A stretch of DNA of 64,000 nt from Mycolicibacterium gadium. GTDB taxonomy: Bacteria; Actinomycetota; Actinomycetes; Mycobacteriales; Mycobacteriaceae. Made by a program: the position numbers and the translations under genes. Below are positions 1-12,862 of the stretch, piece after piece. The notes below the pieces were generated by a model, which did not search any database, was not told the origin of the DNA, and saw only the letters and a list, made by a program, of their open reading frames with translations. The first letter of the stretch is position 1. Every line of letters starts with the position of its first letter. The stretch spans positions 4,092,001-4,156,000 of the forward strand of contig NZ_AP022608.1 of NCBI RefSeq assembly GCF_010728925.1. The letters are read 5' to 3'.

Positions 1-742
<742 letters not shown>

Positions 743-752
743 TTACCCGCGG

Positions 753-2789
753 TTAGGGCCCGGTAGCCGGCATCCCGGTGTACGGCTCGCGCGTCGGCTC
801 CGGTACCTCCAGCCCGCAGCGCTGCAGCTCGTAGAGCGGCACCCGATCAATCCGATACTGAGTCAACGAATACGCGTGCATCAGATTCGACAGGAACCGG
901 CGAGGCCCCATCTCGCCCCTGATGGCGTTGAGCATCGCGTCGGTCGCCGGGCACTCCAGCGCGGCCTCGGCCTGCGCGATCCAGTCCTCGTCGATATAGG
1001 ACGGAATGAAGGGGCGGGTCTTGAGGAACGGACCCTCGGCCACCGCCCAGTCAGGGAACAGATTCTTGTCGTGACCGATGCGGCCGTCTTCCAGACGAGC
1101 GGTGTGCGCGGCAAGCGGGTTGGCCAATCCGATCTGGTCGATCACCCGGACATCCAGTCCGACGTTCATTCCGAGCATGCCGAGATTCGTGAAAAACACT
1201 GTGTGCGGGCCGGTTCGACCCTTGACGTCCGGTGGTGCGTCCGGAGGTGGCGGGATGGCGGGCACGACGTCCCACTGGTCGTAGTTGCCGGACGGCAGCA
1301 GCAGGGCGCCGTCGGGTGTGTTCTCGATCGCGGTCATCACCGCACGCATGCGGGGATAATCCAGGTAGTCGGCCGCGGTCAGCGGATGCGCGTTGCCCGT
1401 GGCCTGGGCATAGAACCGACGTTCGTCGACGATGCCGCTGTAGGTCACGCGGGTCGCGTCAGGTCCCATGCCGCTCGAATTGGCCACCCACAGCGACCAT
1501 CCGACGATCGACACCCACAGCAGGCTCGTGGCCCCGACGAACAAATAGCCTGCGCCACGGGCCATTCGGCGCCCATCGGGCAGCACCAACGGAATCACCG
1601 AGATTGGCGCGAGCAGACAGAACAACGGGGTCAACAGGACTCGGCCGTGCATGAAATCGCCGCCCTGGCGGATCCAGTAGAGCGCCTGCAACAATCCGCT
1701 CACGAGCATGAAAGCCACCACGGCCTGCGGGCTCTGAACCGTCCGCGCCAGCCATCCCTGGCCGGGCGCCGTCGTATGACGGATACCCCACGGGCGGCCG
1801 CGCGTCACCATCACCACGGCTGCCAAGCCGATCAGCAAGACGGCGGGCGCCCACAGCAGGTAGGGATTGTTGAAGTTGGACAGGTACACGAAGCCCTGAG
1901 ACCACTTGGAACCGGAGGCGTCCTTGGCCAGTGCGGTGCCGGGAACAATCAAGCCGTAGTAGCCCATTCGGAAGATCTCGTAGGCGACGGGTACCAGACC
2001 GCCCGCGAGCACGATCAGCCCGCGGCGGCGCCAATCACGCGCGGCGATCAGCATCATCACCAGAGCCAGCCCGCCGATCAACGCCAACTCGGGCCGAACC
2101 AGCACACTCATGCCTGCGACGAAAGCGAGTGCGCCGTCGAACAACCCGCTGACCGTGCGTGCGTCCGCCGCCGGTCCGACCGGCTGCCTGCGAATGGTCG
2201 GTGGGCCGCCACGGAACACCGGCGCCGCGTTCGCAGGACCGGGTGCGCGCAGCGCCTGCGCCCAGCACACCATCATCCACCACAGCAAGCCGAGATATGC
2301 CAGCACCAAACCGTTTTCCAGCCCGGAGGTGGCGAAGTCACGGGCCGGTGGAACCGCGATGTAGACCAGCGCACCCGCGGGGAGCATCAACGCGCGTCGA
2401 CCTCGCAGGCTCGGCGCGTACAGCCGCGCGGTGCCCAGCATGATGAACACGACACCCAACACGCTGAGCGTCAGCGCCAGGTACAGCGCCACGTACTCCA
2501 GCTGTACAGGTCCGCCGACCCATGCGCCCAAATAAATCAGATAGGTCCACACCGTCGACGTGTTCGCCTCGACACGCTCGCCGGCGTTGAATACCGGACC
2601 GTTGCCCGCCAAGAGGTTTCGCACGGTCCGCAGGACGATGAGGCCGTCGTCGGCGATCCAGCGCCGCTGCCACGCGCCCCAACCGAACAGGCCCGCGACG
2701 ACGATCACGCTCACCCACAGGCTGATTCGCACGGTGACGTCGTAGGGAAAGGCGGGCGCGCGCGACAAGCGGTCGCCGAGGCCGTCCAT
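753..2789 (-). CDS. aftB: Arabinofuranosyltransferase AftB
   Basis: Membrane GT-C enzyme that adds the terminal beta-1,2-arabinofuranose of arabinogalactan and lipoarabinomannan using decaprenyl-phospho-arabinose. The N-terminus has a TM helix followed by the loop WQRRWIADDGLIVLRTVRN, whose Asp pair is typical of the GT-C first extracytoplasmic loop. Many further hydrophobic segments follow, then a soluble C-terminal part of about 200 residues. The reading frame is open from 2849, which would overlap ubiA by 23 bp; I chose ATG 2789 because CGGAG lies at a normal distance upstream. Family members in M. tuberculosis are about 627 aa and this is 678, so a start still further in (GTG 2732) is possible. 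It lies between ubiA, which makes the donor precursor, and the mycolyltransferase that acts on its product. Confidence 0.9.
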   Translation of the reverse strand: MDGLGDRLSRAPAFPYDVTVRISLWVSVIVVAGLFGWGAWQRRWIADDGLIVLRTVRNLLAGNGPVFNAGERVEANTSTVWTYLIYLGAWVGGPVQLEYVALYLALTLSVLGVVFIMLGTARLYAPSLRGRRALMLPAGALVYIAVPPARDFATSGLENGLVLAYLGLLWWMMVCWAQALRAPGPANAAPVFRGGPPTIRRQPVGPAADARTVSGLFDGALAFVAGMSVLVRPELALIGGLALVMMLIAARDWRRRGLIVLAGGLVPVAYEIFRMGYYGLIVPGTALAKDASGSKWSQGFVYLSNFNNPYLLWAPAVLLIGLAAVVMVTRGRPWGIRHTTAPGQGWLARTVQSPQAVVAFMLVSGLLQALYWIRQGGDFMHGRVLLTPLFCLLAPISVIPLVLPDGRRMARGAGYLFVGATSLLWVSIVGWSLWVANSSGMGPDATRVTYSGIVDERRFYAQATGNAHPLTAADYLDYPRMRAVMTAIENTPDGALLLPSGNYDQWDVVPAIPPPPDAPPDVKGRTGPHTVFFTNLGMLGMNVGLDVRVIDQIGLANPLAAHTARLEDGRIGHDKNLFPDWAVAEGPFLKTRPFIPSYIDEDWIAQAEAALECPATDAMLNAIRGEMGPRRFLSNLMHAYSLTQYRIDRVPLYELQRCGLEVPEPTREPYTGMPATGP

Positions 2790-2826
2790 GAAACGGCTCC
2801 GGCCGGCAACCGGGGAACTCAACTTG

Positions 2827-3789
2827 TCAACTGAGGAAGATGGCGGCACCGATGGTTCCGATCCACGCCAGGGCCAGCAGCTGCAGAACCCGGTCCTTCA
2901 ACGCGATTTCCTCGGGCTCACCGGCCATGCCCCCGTCGACGTCGACCGCGTACCGCAGGATCGCGATGACGAACGGGATCATCGACACCACGAACCAGGA
3001 GGTGCCGCCGGTGTCGTCGCGCTCGAACGCCCACAGGCCGTAACACAGCACCAGCGCCGTCGCCGACAACGTCCACACGAAGCGCAGGTAAGAGCTGGTG
3101 TAGCTCTCCAGCGACTTGCGAATCTTGGCCCCGGTACGCTCGGCGAGCTGGAGTTCGGCGTAGCGCTTACCCGCCGCCATGAACAGCGAGCCGAAGGCCA
3201 TCATCAGCAGGAACCATTGCGACAGCGGCACATCCGCGGCGACGCCACCGGCGATCGCGCGGATCAGAAAGCCCGACGAGACGATGCAGATGTCGATCAC
3301 GGGCTGGTGCTTGAGGCCGAAGCAGTACGCCAGCTGGATCACGATGTAGATCCCGATCACCAGCGCCAGGTTCGGCGTCACCAGCCAGGAGATCACCAGC
3401 GACGCCACACCGAGCGCCACCGCCAGGGTGTAGGCCAACCACTCCGGAACGACGCCTGCGGCGATGGGGCGGAACCGCTTGGTCGGGTGCGCCCGGTCGG
3501 CCTCGACGTCCCTCGCGTCGTTGACGAGGTACACGCACGAGGCGGCGAGACTGAAGACCACGAACGCCAACAACACCTGAACGAGGACTTCGCGGTAGTC
3601 GTAGGCGTATCGCGCGTCGCCGAGTGCGGCCACCGGTGCGGCGAACACCAGGACGTTCTTGACCCACTGCCGCGGCCGGAGTGCCTTGATGATTCCGGTG
3701 ACGAGGTTGCGCGGTGGGCCCTTCTCGGGCACCGGCTCGTGATTCACCTGCGGGGTGCTCTCTGCACTGCTCTCGCTCGAGATGCTCAT
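2827..3789 (-). CDS. ubiA: Decaprenyl-phosphate phosphoribosyltransferase (DPPR synthase)
   Basis: Membrane prenyltransferase of the UbiA superfamily that joins phosphoribosyl pyrophosphate to decaprenyl phosphate, the first committed step to decaprenylphosphoryl-arabinose. The 320-aa protein shows the Asp-rich NDARDVEAD motif near residue 90 and a second motif, DICIVSSGFLIRAIAGG, in the later half, within about nine hydrophobic segments. Its ATG shares one base with the stop codon of the upstream PAP2 gene (TGATG), so the two are translationally linked. The PAP2 product probably dephosphorylates the UbiA product. Ortholog of Rv3806c by sequence and order. Confidence 0.95.
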   Translation of the reverse strand: MSISSESSAESTPQVNHEPVPEKGPPRNLVTGIIKALRPRQWVKNVLVFAAPVAALGDARYAYDYREVLVQVLLAFVVFSLAASCVYLVNDARDVEADRAHPTKRFRPIAAGVVPEWLAYTLAVALGVASLVISWLVTPNLALVIGIYIVIQLAYCFGLKHQPVIDICIVSSGFLIRAIAGGVAADVPLSQWFLLMMAFGSLFMAAGKRYAELQLAERTGAKIRKSLESYTSSYLRFVWTLSATALVLCYGLWAFERDDTGGTSWFVVSMIPFVIAILRYAVDVDGGMAGEPEEIALKDRVLQLLALAWIGTIGAAIFLS

Positions 3790-4302
3790 CAGACTCCTTC
3801 GGCCCGCTCTGTGACCATGGTGACCGCCTTCGCGACGGCCGCCCCAACCGCCACGCCGGTCAGCACGTCACTCGGGTAGTGCACACCGAGCACCAACCGC
3901 GACAACGCCATTGGTGGCACCAGGATCGCAGGCAACGGCAGGCCGGTGGCCCGACCCAACAGGATCGACGCCGCGGTGGTCGACGTCGCGTGCGCCGAAG
4001 GGAAACTCAGCCGGCTCGGAGTGCCCACGTTAACGGCGATCGCCGGGTGGTCGGGCCGTTCGCGCCGCACGACGCGCTTGATCACCACGGCGGCCGCGTG
4101 GGCTCCGAACGCGCCCACCCCAGCGGCAAGAAATGCTTTTCGCCGTGCCGGTCGCAGCAGCGCACCGAGCGCGGCGACCGCGAGCCACCCGATGCTGTGC
4201 TCGCCGAAGTGCGAAAGGGCGCGCGCGGCAGGCAGCACGCCGGGACGATCGGCGAGCGCAGACTGGACGGCGACCAGCACGGCGTCCTCGCCATGGGGAC
4301 TT

Positions 4303-4310
<8 letters not shown>
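3789..4310 (-). CDS. PAP2-family phosphatase, probable decaprenylphosphoryl-5-phosphoribose phosphatase
   Basis: Small membrane phosphatase of 173 aa. The three PAP2 signatures are visible: KRVVRRERP, PSAHA and SRLVLGVHYPSDV, giving the catalytic Arg and His residues. It corresponds to Rv3807c, which has been proposed to remove the 5-phosphate from decaprenylphosphoryl-phosphoribose before epimerisation to the arabinose donor. The start overlaps the end of glfT2 by 8 bp and the stop overlaps ubiA by one base, so it is embedded in the operon. The specific substrate is inferred from context; the fold assignment is firm. Confidence 0.88.
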
Positions 4311-7678
<3,368 letters not shown>

Positions 7679-8620
7679 GTGCCGAACCGACGTCGACGCA
7701 GGCTCTCGACAGCCATGAGCGCAGTCGCCGCCCTGGCCGTCGCGAGTCCAGCCGCTGTAGTCGCCGTATCCGAATTGTCCGCGAGCATCGATCCGCAGCC
7801 CCAGAAGCGCGAGTTCGTCCAGGCCGCGACGATCACCGACCTGCCCAACGAACTGATGTCAGCGCTGTCACAGGGCCTCTCGCAGTTCGGCATCAACCTG
7901 CCGCCCATGCCCACGGGTGTGCTGACGGGTACCGGCGCGAGCACGCCGACGACGCTGACCTCACCCGGCCTGACCTCGCCTGCGCTCACCACGCCCGGTC
8001 TCACCACGCCCGGGCTGACGACACCGGGTCTGACCACACCGGGCCTGACGACACCGGGACTGACCACACCGGGACTGACGACACCCGGTCTTGACGTCCC
8101 GAGTGCGACCGTCCCCGGTCTCACCGCGACCGGTCCGTCGTTGACCGATCCGGCGCTGGCCAACCCCGCACTGACGAGTCCGTCGCTGTCCAGCCCGGGT
8201 CTGACCAGCCCGACGGCTGACGCGGGCGGCCTGACCACGCCCGCTGCGTCGCTCACCGATCCGGCGCTGGCACCGCTCGCCACCAGCGCCCTGCCCGCCC
8301 CCGGCGAGGTACCGATCTCGGCGCCGATCGGGCTGGATCCCGGCGCGGGCATGTACCCGATCCTGGGTGACCCGTCGCTGGCGACCATGCCGGCGAGCAC
8401 CGGCGGCGGCAGCACCGGCATCATCGGCGACCTGTCGAGCATGGCCAACCAGCTCGGCGCGGGTCAGGCGATCGACCTACTCAAGGGCATGGTGATGCCC
8501 GCGATCATGTCGGCGGTCAAGCCTGCGGGTGCCCCGGCAGTCGCAGGTGCGGCCCCCGCGGCCGCGGCTGAGGCGGCCCCGGCCGCAGCGGCAGGAGCCT
8601 CGACGGGCGCCGGCGCTTAA
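7679..8620 (+). CDS. erp: Exported repetitive protein Erp (PirG)
   Basis: Exported mycobacterial surface protein that in M. tuberculosis contributes to virulence and wall integrity; its biochemical role is unknown. The 313-aa protein starts at GTG 7679 behind GAGGAG. A basic N-terminus (PNRRRRRLSTAMS) and a hydrophobic stretch form the signal or anchor. A conserved segment TDLPNELMSALSQGLSQFGI follows, then a central repeat domain of PGLTT/PGLTS pentapeptides (about residues 94-139) with degenerate copies to residue 190, and a C-terminal hydrophobic helix followed by an Ala/Pro-rich tail. The repeat number and the PGLTT form vary between species, so this domain is expected to be polymorphic. 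Confidence 0.95.
   Translation: MPNRRRRRLSTAMSAVAALAVASPAAVVAVSELSASIDPQPQKREFVQAATITDLPNELMSALSQGLSQFGINLPPMPTGVLTGTGASTPTTLTSPGLTSPALTTPGLTTPGLTTPGLTTPGLTTPGLTTPGLTTPGLDVPSATVPGLTATGPSLTDPALANPALTSPSLSSPGLTSPTADAGGLTTPAASLTDPALAPLATSALPAPGEVPISAPIGLDPGAGMYPILGDPSLATMPASTGGGSTGIIGDLSSMANQLGAGQAIDLLKGMVMPAIMSAVKPAGAPAVAGAAPAAAAEAAPAAAAGASTGAGA
7960..8093 (+). repeat. Tandem 15-bp repeats encoding PGLTT in erp
   Basis: About nine in-frame units of 15 bp, each close to CCGGGTCTGACCACA, encode TSPGLTSPALT followed by seven units that begin PGL. Third-base differences between units mean they are not fresh duplications. This is the variable repeat block of Erp. Confidence 0.9.
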
Positions 8621-8632
8621 GACCTGTCACCG

Positions 8633-8675
8633 AACGGCACCGCAGAAGCCTTCCCCCGGGCTCTGCGGTGCCGTT
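8633..8675 (+). terminator. Terminator hairpin after erp
   Basis: A perfect 14-bp inverted repeat, AACGGCACCGCAGA (8633-8646) and TCTGCGGTGCCGTT (8662-8675), starts 13 bp after the erp stop. It has a 15-nt loop and no T-tract, as is common in mycobacteria. Confidence 0.75.
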
Positions 8676-8758
8676 GCGTGTGGATTCGCCACCAGATTGG
8701 TACGCGCCGGCGCGTGTCGAATCATTGGTAACAACTGGCACATACGTAACATCAGTCC

Positions 8759-10387
8759 GTGCTGTATCGCCGCCCGCTGCCGTCGATGCTGTTCACCGCC
8801 GTTGCGGCGACGGCAGTCGTCCTTCCGATGGCGATCTACGGAATCCCCGGTGTCGGCGATGACGACCCGCAAGCTCGTGCTCCACAGCTTGCCCAGCAGC
8901 CGCTGACCGGTCTCGGCGGCGGGGAGACGATTCGGGAGATCCACCAGGCCACCCCCTTCTCACTGGTCGCGCTGACCTCGGAGAAGGGAGGTGACCTCGC
9001 CGGCACTTCGGCCCGGATCCGCGCCAAGAAACCCGACGGCAGCTGGGGCCCCTGGTACGAGGCGGAAGCCATGGACGGCCTCGGACCCGACACCCCGACG
9101 CCCGGCGCCCCCGACGGCACAGAACCGGTCTTCGTCGGCCGCACGACGACGGTGCAGATCGCGGTCACCCGGCCGCCGCAAGCGCCGAAGCCGCCCAAGC
9201 CCGCCGACGATCGGCCTCAGTTGGGCTACGTGCCTGCCAACGTCGAGCAACCGTTGCCCCAGAACATCAACGCGGTGCTGATCAGCCCGCCGGAGGCGCC
9301 GGTGGATACGTTGCCCCGGCCCTCGGCGGTCACGGCGCCGGGATCGCCGCCACAGATCATCAACCGCGCGGGGTGGGGCGCCGACGAGGGAATGCGATGC
9401 GGAAACCCCGTGTACGACAAGGGGATCCGAGCCGGAATCGTCCACCACACCGCAGGCAGTAACGACTACGCGCCAGCGGATTCGGCCGGCATCATCCAGT
9501 CGATTTACGAGTACCACACTCGCACGTTGGGCTGGTGCGACATCGCCTACAACGCGATGGTCGACAAGTACGGCCAGGTCTTTGAAGGTCGCGCGGGCGG
9601 CATCGACAAGCCCGTGGAGGGCGCCCACACCGGTGGTTTCAACCGTGACACCTGGGGTGTGGCGATGCTGGGCAACTTCGACCAGGCGGCGCCGACACCG
9701 ATTCAGTTGGAGAACACGGGCCGACTGCTCGGATGGCGCCTCGGCCTCGATCACATCAACCCCAAGGGCACGGTGATACTCGCCTCTGCCGGCGGCTCGT
9801 TCTCCAAGTTCGCGTTCGGCGCCACCCCGACGCTGCCGACCATCTTCACCCACCGCGATGTCGGCATCACCGAATGCCCGGGCGGTGCTGCGTATGCCGC
9901 GATGGGCCAGATCCGGGACATCGCAGCACGATTCAACAGGCCCCCGGGTCCGGCCGATCTCGCGGACACGCTGCGCGGCGGTGCGATCTTCATGCGCTGG
10001 GAGTCGATGGGCGGCCCGAACGGTGCTCTCGGCGCACCGCGGTCGCCGGAGGCGTCGGGTGAGGGCCCGACTCGATACGCGAACTTCGAGCGCGGCGCGA
10101 TCTACTGGTCGCCGACCAGCGGGGCCGAGCCGGTCACCGGCGAGATCTACAAGGCGTGGGGCGCACTCGGCTTCGAGCGCGGCGCACTGGGCCTGCCGAC
10201 GAGCGGCGAAATCCAGGAGCCGCAGTGGATCGTGCAGAACTTCCAGCACGGCACGCTGAACTTCGACCGCCAGAACGGCACCGTCACCCGCGTCATCGAC
10301 GGCGTTCCCACCGAACTGCCCAAGGCCGATACCGCCAAGACTCCGATTCAGCTGGAGCGGTTCACGCCGCCCATCAGCCCCGCCTGA
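8759..10387 (+). CDS. Secreted N-acetylmuramoyl-L-alanine amidase with LGFP repeats
   Basis: Peptidoglycan amidase of the PGRP/Amidase_2 type. The 542-aa protein starts at GTG 8759, with a signal peptide in about the first 28 residues. After a linker region rich in Pro (140-195), the amidase domain spans about residues 199-375. Zinc ligands are seen in IVHHTAG (229-233) and in THRDVGITECPG, whose Cys is the usual third ligand. The C-terminal third has LGFP-type repeats (GALGAPRSPEASGEG, GALGLPTSGEIQEP) that are thought to anchor such enzymes to the wall. It corresponds to Rv3811. Its stop lies one base from the stop of the convergent HAD gene. Confidence 0.92.
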   Translation: MLYRRPLPSMLFTAVAATAVVLPMAIYGIPGVGDDDPQARAPQLAQQPLTGLGGGETIREIHQATPFSLVALTSEKGGDLAGTSARIRAKKPDGSWGPWYEAEAMDGLGPDTPTPGAPDGTEPVFVGRTTTVQIAVTRPPQAPKPPKPADDRPQLGYVPANVEQPLPQNINAVLISPPEAPVDTLPRPSAVTAPGSPPQIINRAGWGADEGMRCGNPVYDKGIRAGIVHHTAGSNDYAPADSAGIIQSIYEYHTRTLGWCDIAYNAMVDKYGQVFEGRAGGIDKPVEGAHTGGFNRDTWGVAMLGNFDQAAPTPIQLENTGRLLGWRLGLDHINPKGTVILASAGGSFSKFAFGATPTLPTIFTHRDVGITECPGGAAYAAMGQIRDIAARFNRPPGPADLADTLRGGAIFMRWESMGGPNGALGAPRSPEASGEGPTRYANFERGAIYWSPTSGAEPVTGEIYKAWGALGFERGALGLPTSGEIQEPQWIVQNFQHGTLNFDRQNGTVTRVIDGVPTELPKADTAKTPIQLERFTPPISPA

Positions 10388-10388
10388 G

Positions 10389-11213
10389 TCACCACCACCA
10401 GCGCTCGAGCACCCGCGCCACCCCGTCGTCGGCGTTCGTCGCGGTGACCTCGTCGGCCGCGGCGAGCGCTTCCGGATGCGCGTTGCCCATCGCGACCCCG
10501 AGCCCGGCCCACGCCAGCATCGGCACATCATTGGGCATATCGCCGAAAGTGACCACCTCTTCGGCTGTGATACCCAATGGTTCTGCCACCTCGGCGATTC
10601 CGGTCGCCTTGCTGATACCAAGCGGCATGATCTCGATCAGACCGTTGTTGGTCGAATAGGTGATATCGCCTTGCAGACCAACATGTTTCGCCAACACCTC
10701 GGCCATGTCCGCACTGGGTGCCCCCACCTTGCGGATGAGCAGCTTGATCGCGGGCGCACTCAGCAGGTCGTCGATCGACACCTCGGTGTTGTCGGGGTTC
10801 AGCCACGCGTGCTCGTAACCCGGCGAGCTGACGAACTGCGGCGTGGCGGCGTCGTGGGCACTGCGGCCCACCCGCTCGACGGCCAGGCCGGCGCCGGGAA
10901 TGACTCGGGTCGCGATCTCGGCGAGCTCACCGAGCAGGTCGGCGGACAGCGTGCGCGCCGATACGATGCGATCCGTTGACGGGTCGTAGATCACAGCGCC
11001 GTTGGCGCACACCGCCATTGGCGCGAAGCCCAGGGCATCGACGACCGGTGAGATCCAGCGCGGCGGACGTCCCGTCGCGAGCACGAACTGGGTTCCGGAG
11101 TCCACGGCCGCCAGGACCGCGGCGCGAGTGCGGTCGGAGATGGCGTCGACGTCGTCGTCATCGGTGAGTAGCGTGCCGTCCACATCGGAGGCAACCAGGC
11201 GGGGCAGGGTCAC
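10389..11213 (-). CDS. HAD-superfamily hydrolase, Cof type
   Basis: Predicted sugar-phosphate or nucleotide phosphatase of 274 aa, related to Rv3813c. Motif I is DVDGTLLTDDDD with the nucleophile Asp near residue 10. Motif II is the TGR of VLATGRPPR, Lys of motif III is in APAIKLLIRK or SKATGI, and motif IV is FGDMPNDVPML. The type-II cap between motifs II and III is typical of Cof/YbiV enzymes. The substrate cannot be told. Its ATG overlaps the stop of the upstream acyltransferase by 4 bp (ATGA), so three genes here form one transcription unit. Confidence 0.9.
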   Translation of the reverse strand: MTLPRLVASDVDGTLLTDDDDVDAISDRTRAAVLAAVDSGTQFVLATGRPPRWISPVVDALGFAPMAVCANGAVIYDPSTDRIVSARTLSADLLGELAEIATRVIPGAGLAVERVGRSAHDAATPQFVSSPGYEHAWLNPDNTEVSIDDLLSAPAIKLLIRKVGAPSADMAEVLAKHVGLQGDITYSTNNGLIEIMPLGISKATGIAEVAEPLGITAEEVVTFGDMPNDVPMLAWAGLGVAMGNAHPEALAAADEVTATNADDGVARVLERWWW

Positions 11214-11962
11214 CGAGACTGCCGCTCAGCCTGCTTACGGGCGCGCTCGGCCAATTCGGCCTCGTCCAACGCTTTCGCTTCCTCCATCGTGGGAGCCGAG
11301 CCACCCAGCCGCCGCGGCACCCAGTACGCCCCGGGAGGGTGTTCGTAGGATTCCTGCACCTGGTGGAGGAGGTCGGTCATCGCGTTGCGCATCGCCGTGT
11401 CGGTCTGCTCGACGGTCTCCGCCGGTGGTATCGGCGTACCGACCTCGACGGTCATCGGAATCTTGGCGCGGCCCAGCTTGCGCGGATGGCCCTTCGTCCA
11501 GCGTCGCTGCGCACCCCAGACGATGAGCGGGATGATCGGTACCTGAGCCTCCACCGCCATGCGCGCCGCCCCGCTCTTGAAGTCCTTCAGCTCGAAGCTG
11601 CGGCTGATGGTGGCCTCCGGGTAGACCGCGATGAGCTCGCCGGCCCGCAACTGCTCGACGGCGATCGCGTAAGCACCGGCACCGGCCTTGCGGTCGACGG
11701 GGATGGTGCCGGAGTGCTTGATCAGGAAGTTGACGACCCTCACCTCCTGCATCTCCGACTTGATCATGAAGCGCAGCCGGCGCCGCACCTGGTAGGCGGA
11801 CAGCGCCGCGGGCATCCAGTCGACATAGCTGGTGTGGTTGATGGCGACAACCGCACCACCGTGTTTGGGGTAGTTCTCGAGTCCGCGGAAGGTGATGCGG
11901 CTCCCGGAAACCGCGACGCCCGCTGTGCAGGCGATCTCGAGCATGCGGAAAACCGGCTCCAT
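11210..11962 (-). CDS. PlsC-family 1-acylglycerol-3-phosphate O-acyltransferase
   Basis: Membrane-associated lysophospholipid acyltransferase, similar to Rv3814c. The HX4D catalytic motif is NHTSYVD, the glycerophosphate-binding motif is near YPEATISRSFELK, and a hydrophobic N-terminal segment (MEPVFRMLEIACTAG) is present. I chose ATG 11962 because GGAG lies at good spacing and the start then sits four bases after the stop of the upstream paralog; the frame is open further upstream. 250 aa. The next upstream gene is a paralog in tandem; M. tuberculosis has three such genes here and this genome shows two. Confidence 0.9.
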   Translation of the reverse strand: MEPVFRMLEIACTAGVAVSGSRITFRGLENYPKHGGAVVAINHTSYVDWMPAALSAYQVRRRLRFMIKSEMQEVRVVNFLIKHSGTIPVDRKAGAGAYAIAVEQLRAGELIAVYPEATISRSFELKDFKSGAARMAVEAQVPIIPLIVWGAQRRWTKGHPRKLGRAKIPMTVEVGTPIPPAETVEQTDTAMRNAMTDLLHQVQESYEHPPGAYWVPRRLGGSAPTMEEAKALDEAELAERARKQAERQSR

Positions 11963-11966
11963 CGCG

Positions 11967-12752
11967 CTACTCCGGCGCTCCCGTGGGGTCCCCCTGTGCG
12001 CGACGGGCGGCCTTCGCCTGGGCTTTCTGGACAGCCTCCTCGGCGTCCATCCGGTTGGCCTCGGCCAGCGTCGGCGCTCCACCACCGAGGCGGTGCGGAA
12101 CCCAGAACTCACCCGGTGGGTATGGCCCGTAGTCGTCCTGGACCCGTTCGAGCAGATGTTGCATCCGCGAATGCAGCAGCGCGGTCAGTTCGGCAGGCGG
12201 CAGCGTCGGATAGATCGGCTCCCCCACCGCCACAGCGATCGGCACCTTGGGCCGCCGCATGTTCTTGGGGTGCCCCTTGGTCCAGACGCGCTGGGCGCCC
12301 CACACGATGTGCGGGATGATCGGCACGTCGGCGGCAATCGCCATGCGCGCCGCACCGGACTTGAAGTCCTTGATCTCGAAGCTGCGGCTGATCGTGGCCT
12401 CGGGGTAGACGCCCACCAGCTCGCCTTCCTTGAGCTTGCGGCAGGCCTCGTCGAAGGACGCGGCACCGCTGTCGCGGTCCACCTCGATGTGGCGCAGGCT
12501 GCGCATGATCGGGCCCGTGATCTTGTTGTCGAAGACTTCCTTCTTCGCCATGAATCGCACCTTGCGGCCGCGCTTCTGCCGGTAGGCGGGCAGGCCGGCG
12601 AACGTGAAGTCCAGGTAGCCGGTGTGGTTGATGGCGATGACCGCGCCGCCTTCGGCCGGCAGGTGCTCGACGCCGGTGACGGTGAACGTCAGACCCTGAA
12701 AGCGCCAGAGCAGCCTGGCGAATTGGATGACTGTTCCGTAAACCGGCTCCAC
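11967..12752 (-). CDS. PlsC-family 1-acylglycerol-3-phosphate O-acyltransferase (paralog)
   Basis: A second acyltransferase with the same organisation: EPVYGTVIQFARLL at the N-terminus, HX4D motif NHTGYLD and the YPEATISRSFEIKDFKSG block shared with its neighbour. The GTG at 12752 gives 261 aa and matches the start of the paralog; an upstream open stretch to 12860 looks non-coding. Likely acylates lysophosphatidic acid or a related glycolipid precursor. First gene of a three-gene minus-strand unit with the second PlsC gene and the HAD phosphatase, which suggests phospholipid or glycerol-phosphate metabolism. Confidence 0.9.
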   Translation of the reverse strand: MEPVYGTVIQFARLLWRFQGLTFTVTGVEHLPAEGGAVIAINHTGYLDFTFAGLPAYRQKRGRKVRFMAKKEVFDNKITGPIMRSLRHIEVDRDSGAASFDEACRKLKEGELVGVYPEATISRSFEIKDFKSGAARMAIAADVPIIPHIVWGAQRVWTKGHPKNMRRPKVPIAVAVGEPIYPTLPPAELTALLHSRMQHLLERVQDDYGPYPPGEFWVPHRLGGGAPTLAEANRMDAEEAVQKAQAKAARRAQGDPTGAPE

Positions 12753-12862
12753 ATACGGCAGCCTAGTCGCGTGACGCGTCTCACCGAACCCGTGTATCTG
12801 CGGCGCCCGTTTGCGTCCGGCTAGTCTTGATGCCGCACACGCGGTAGCGGGAAAGGGCATCA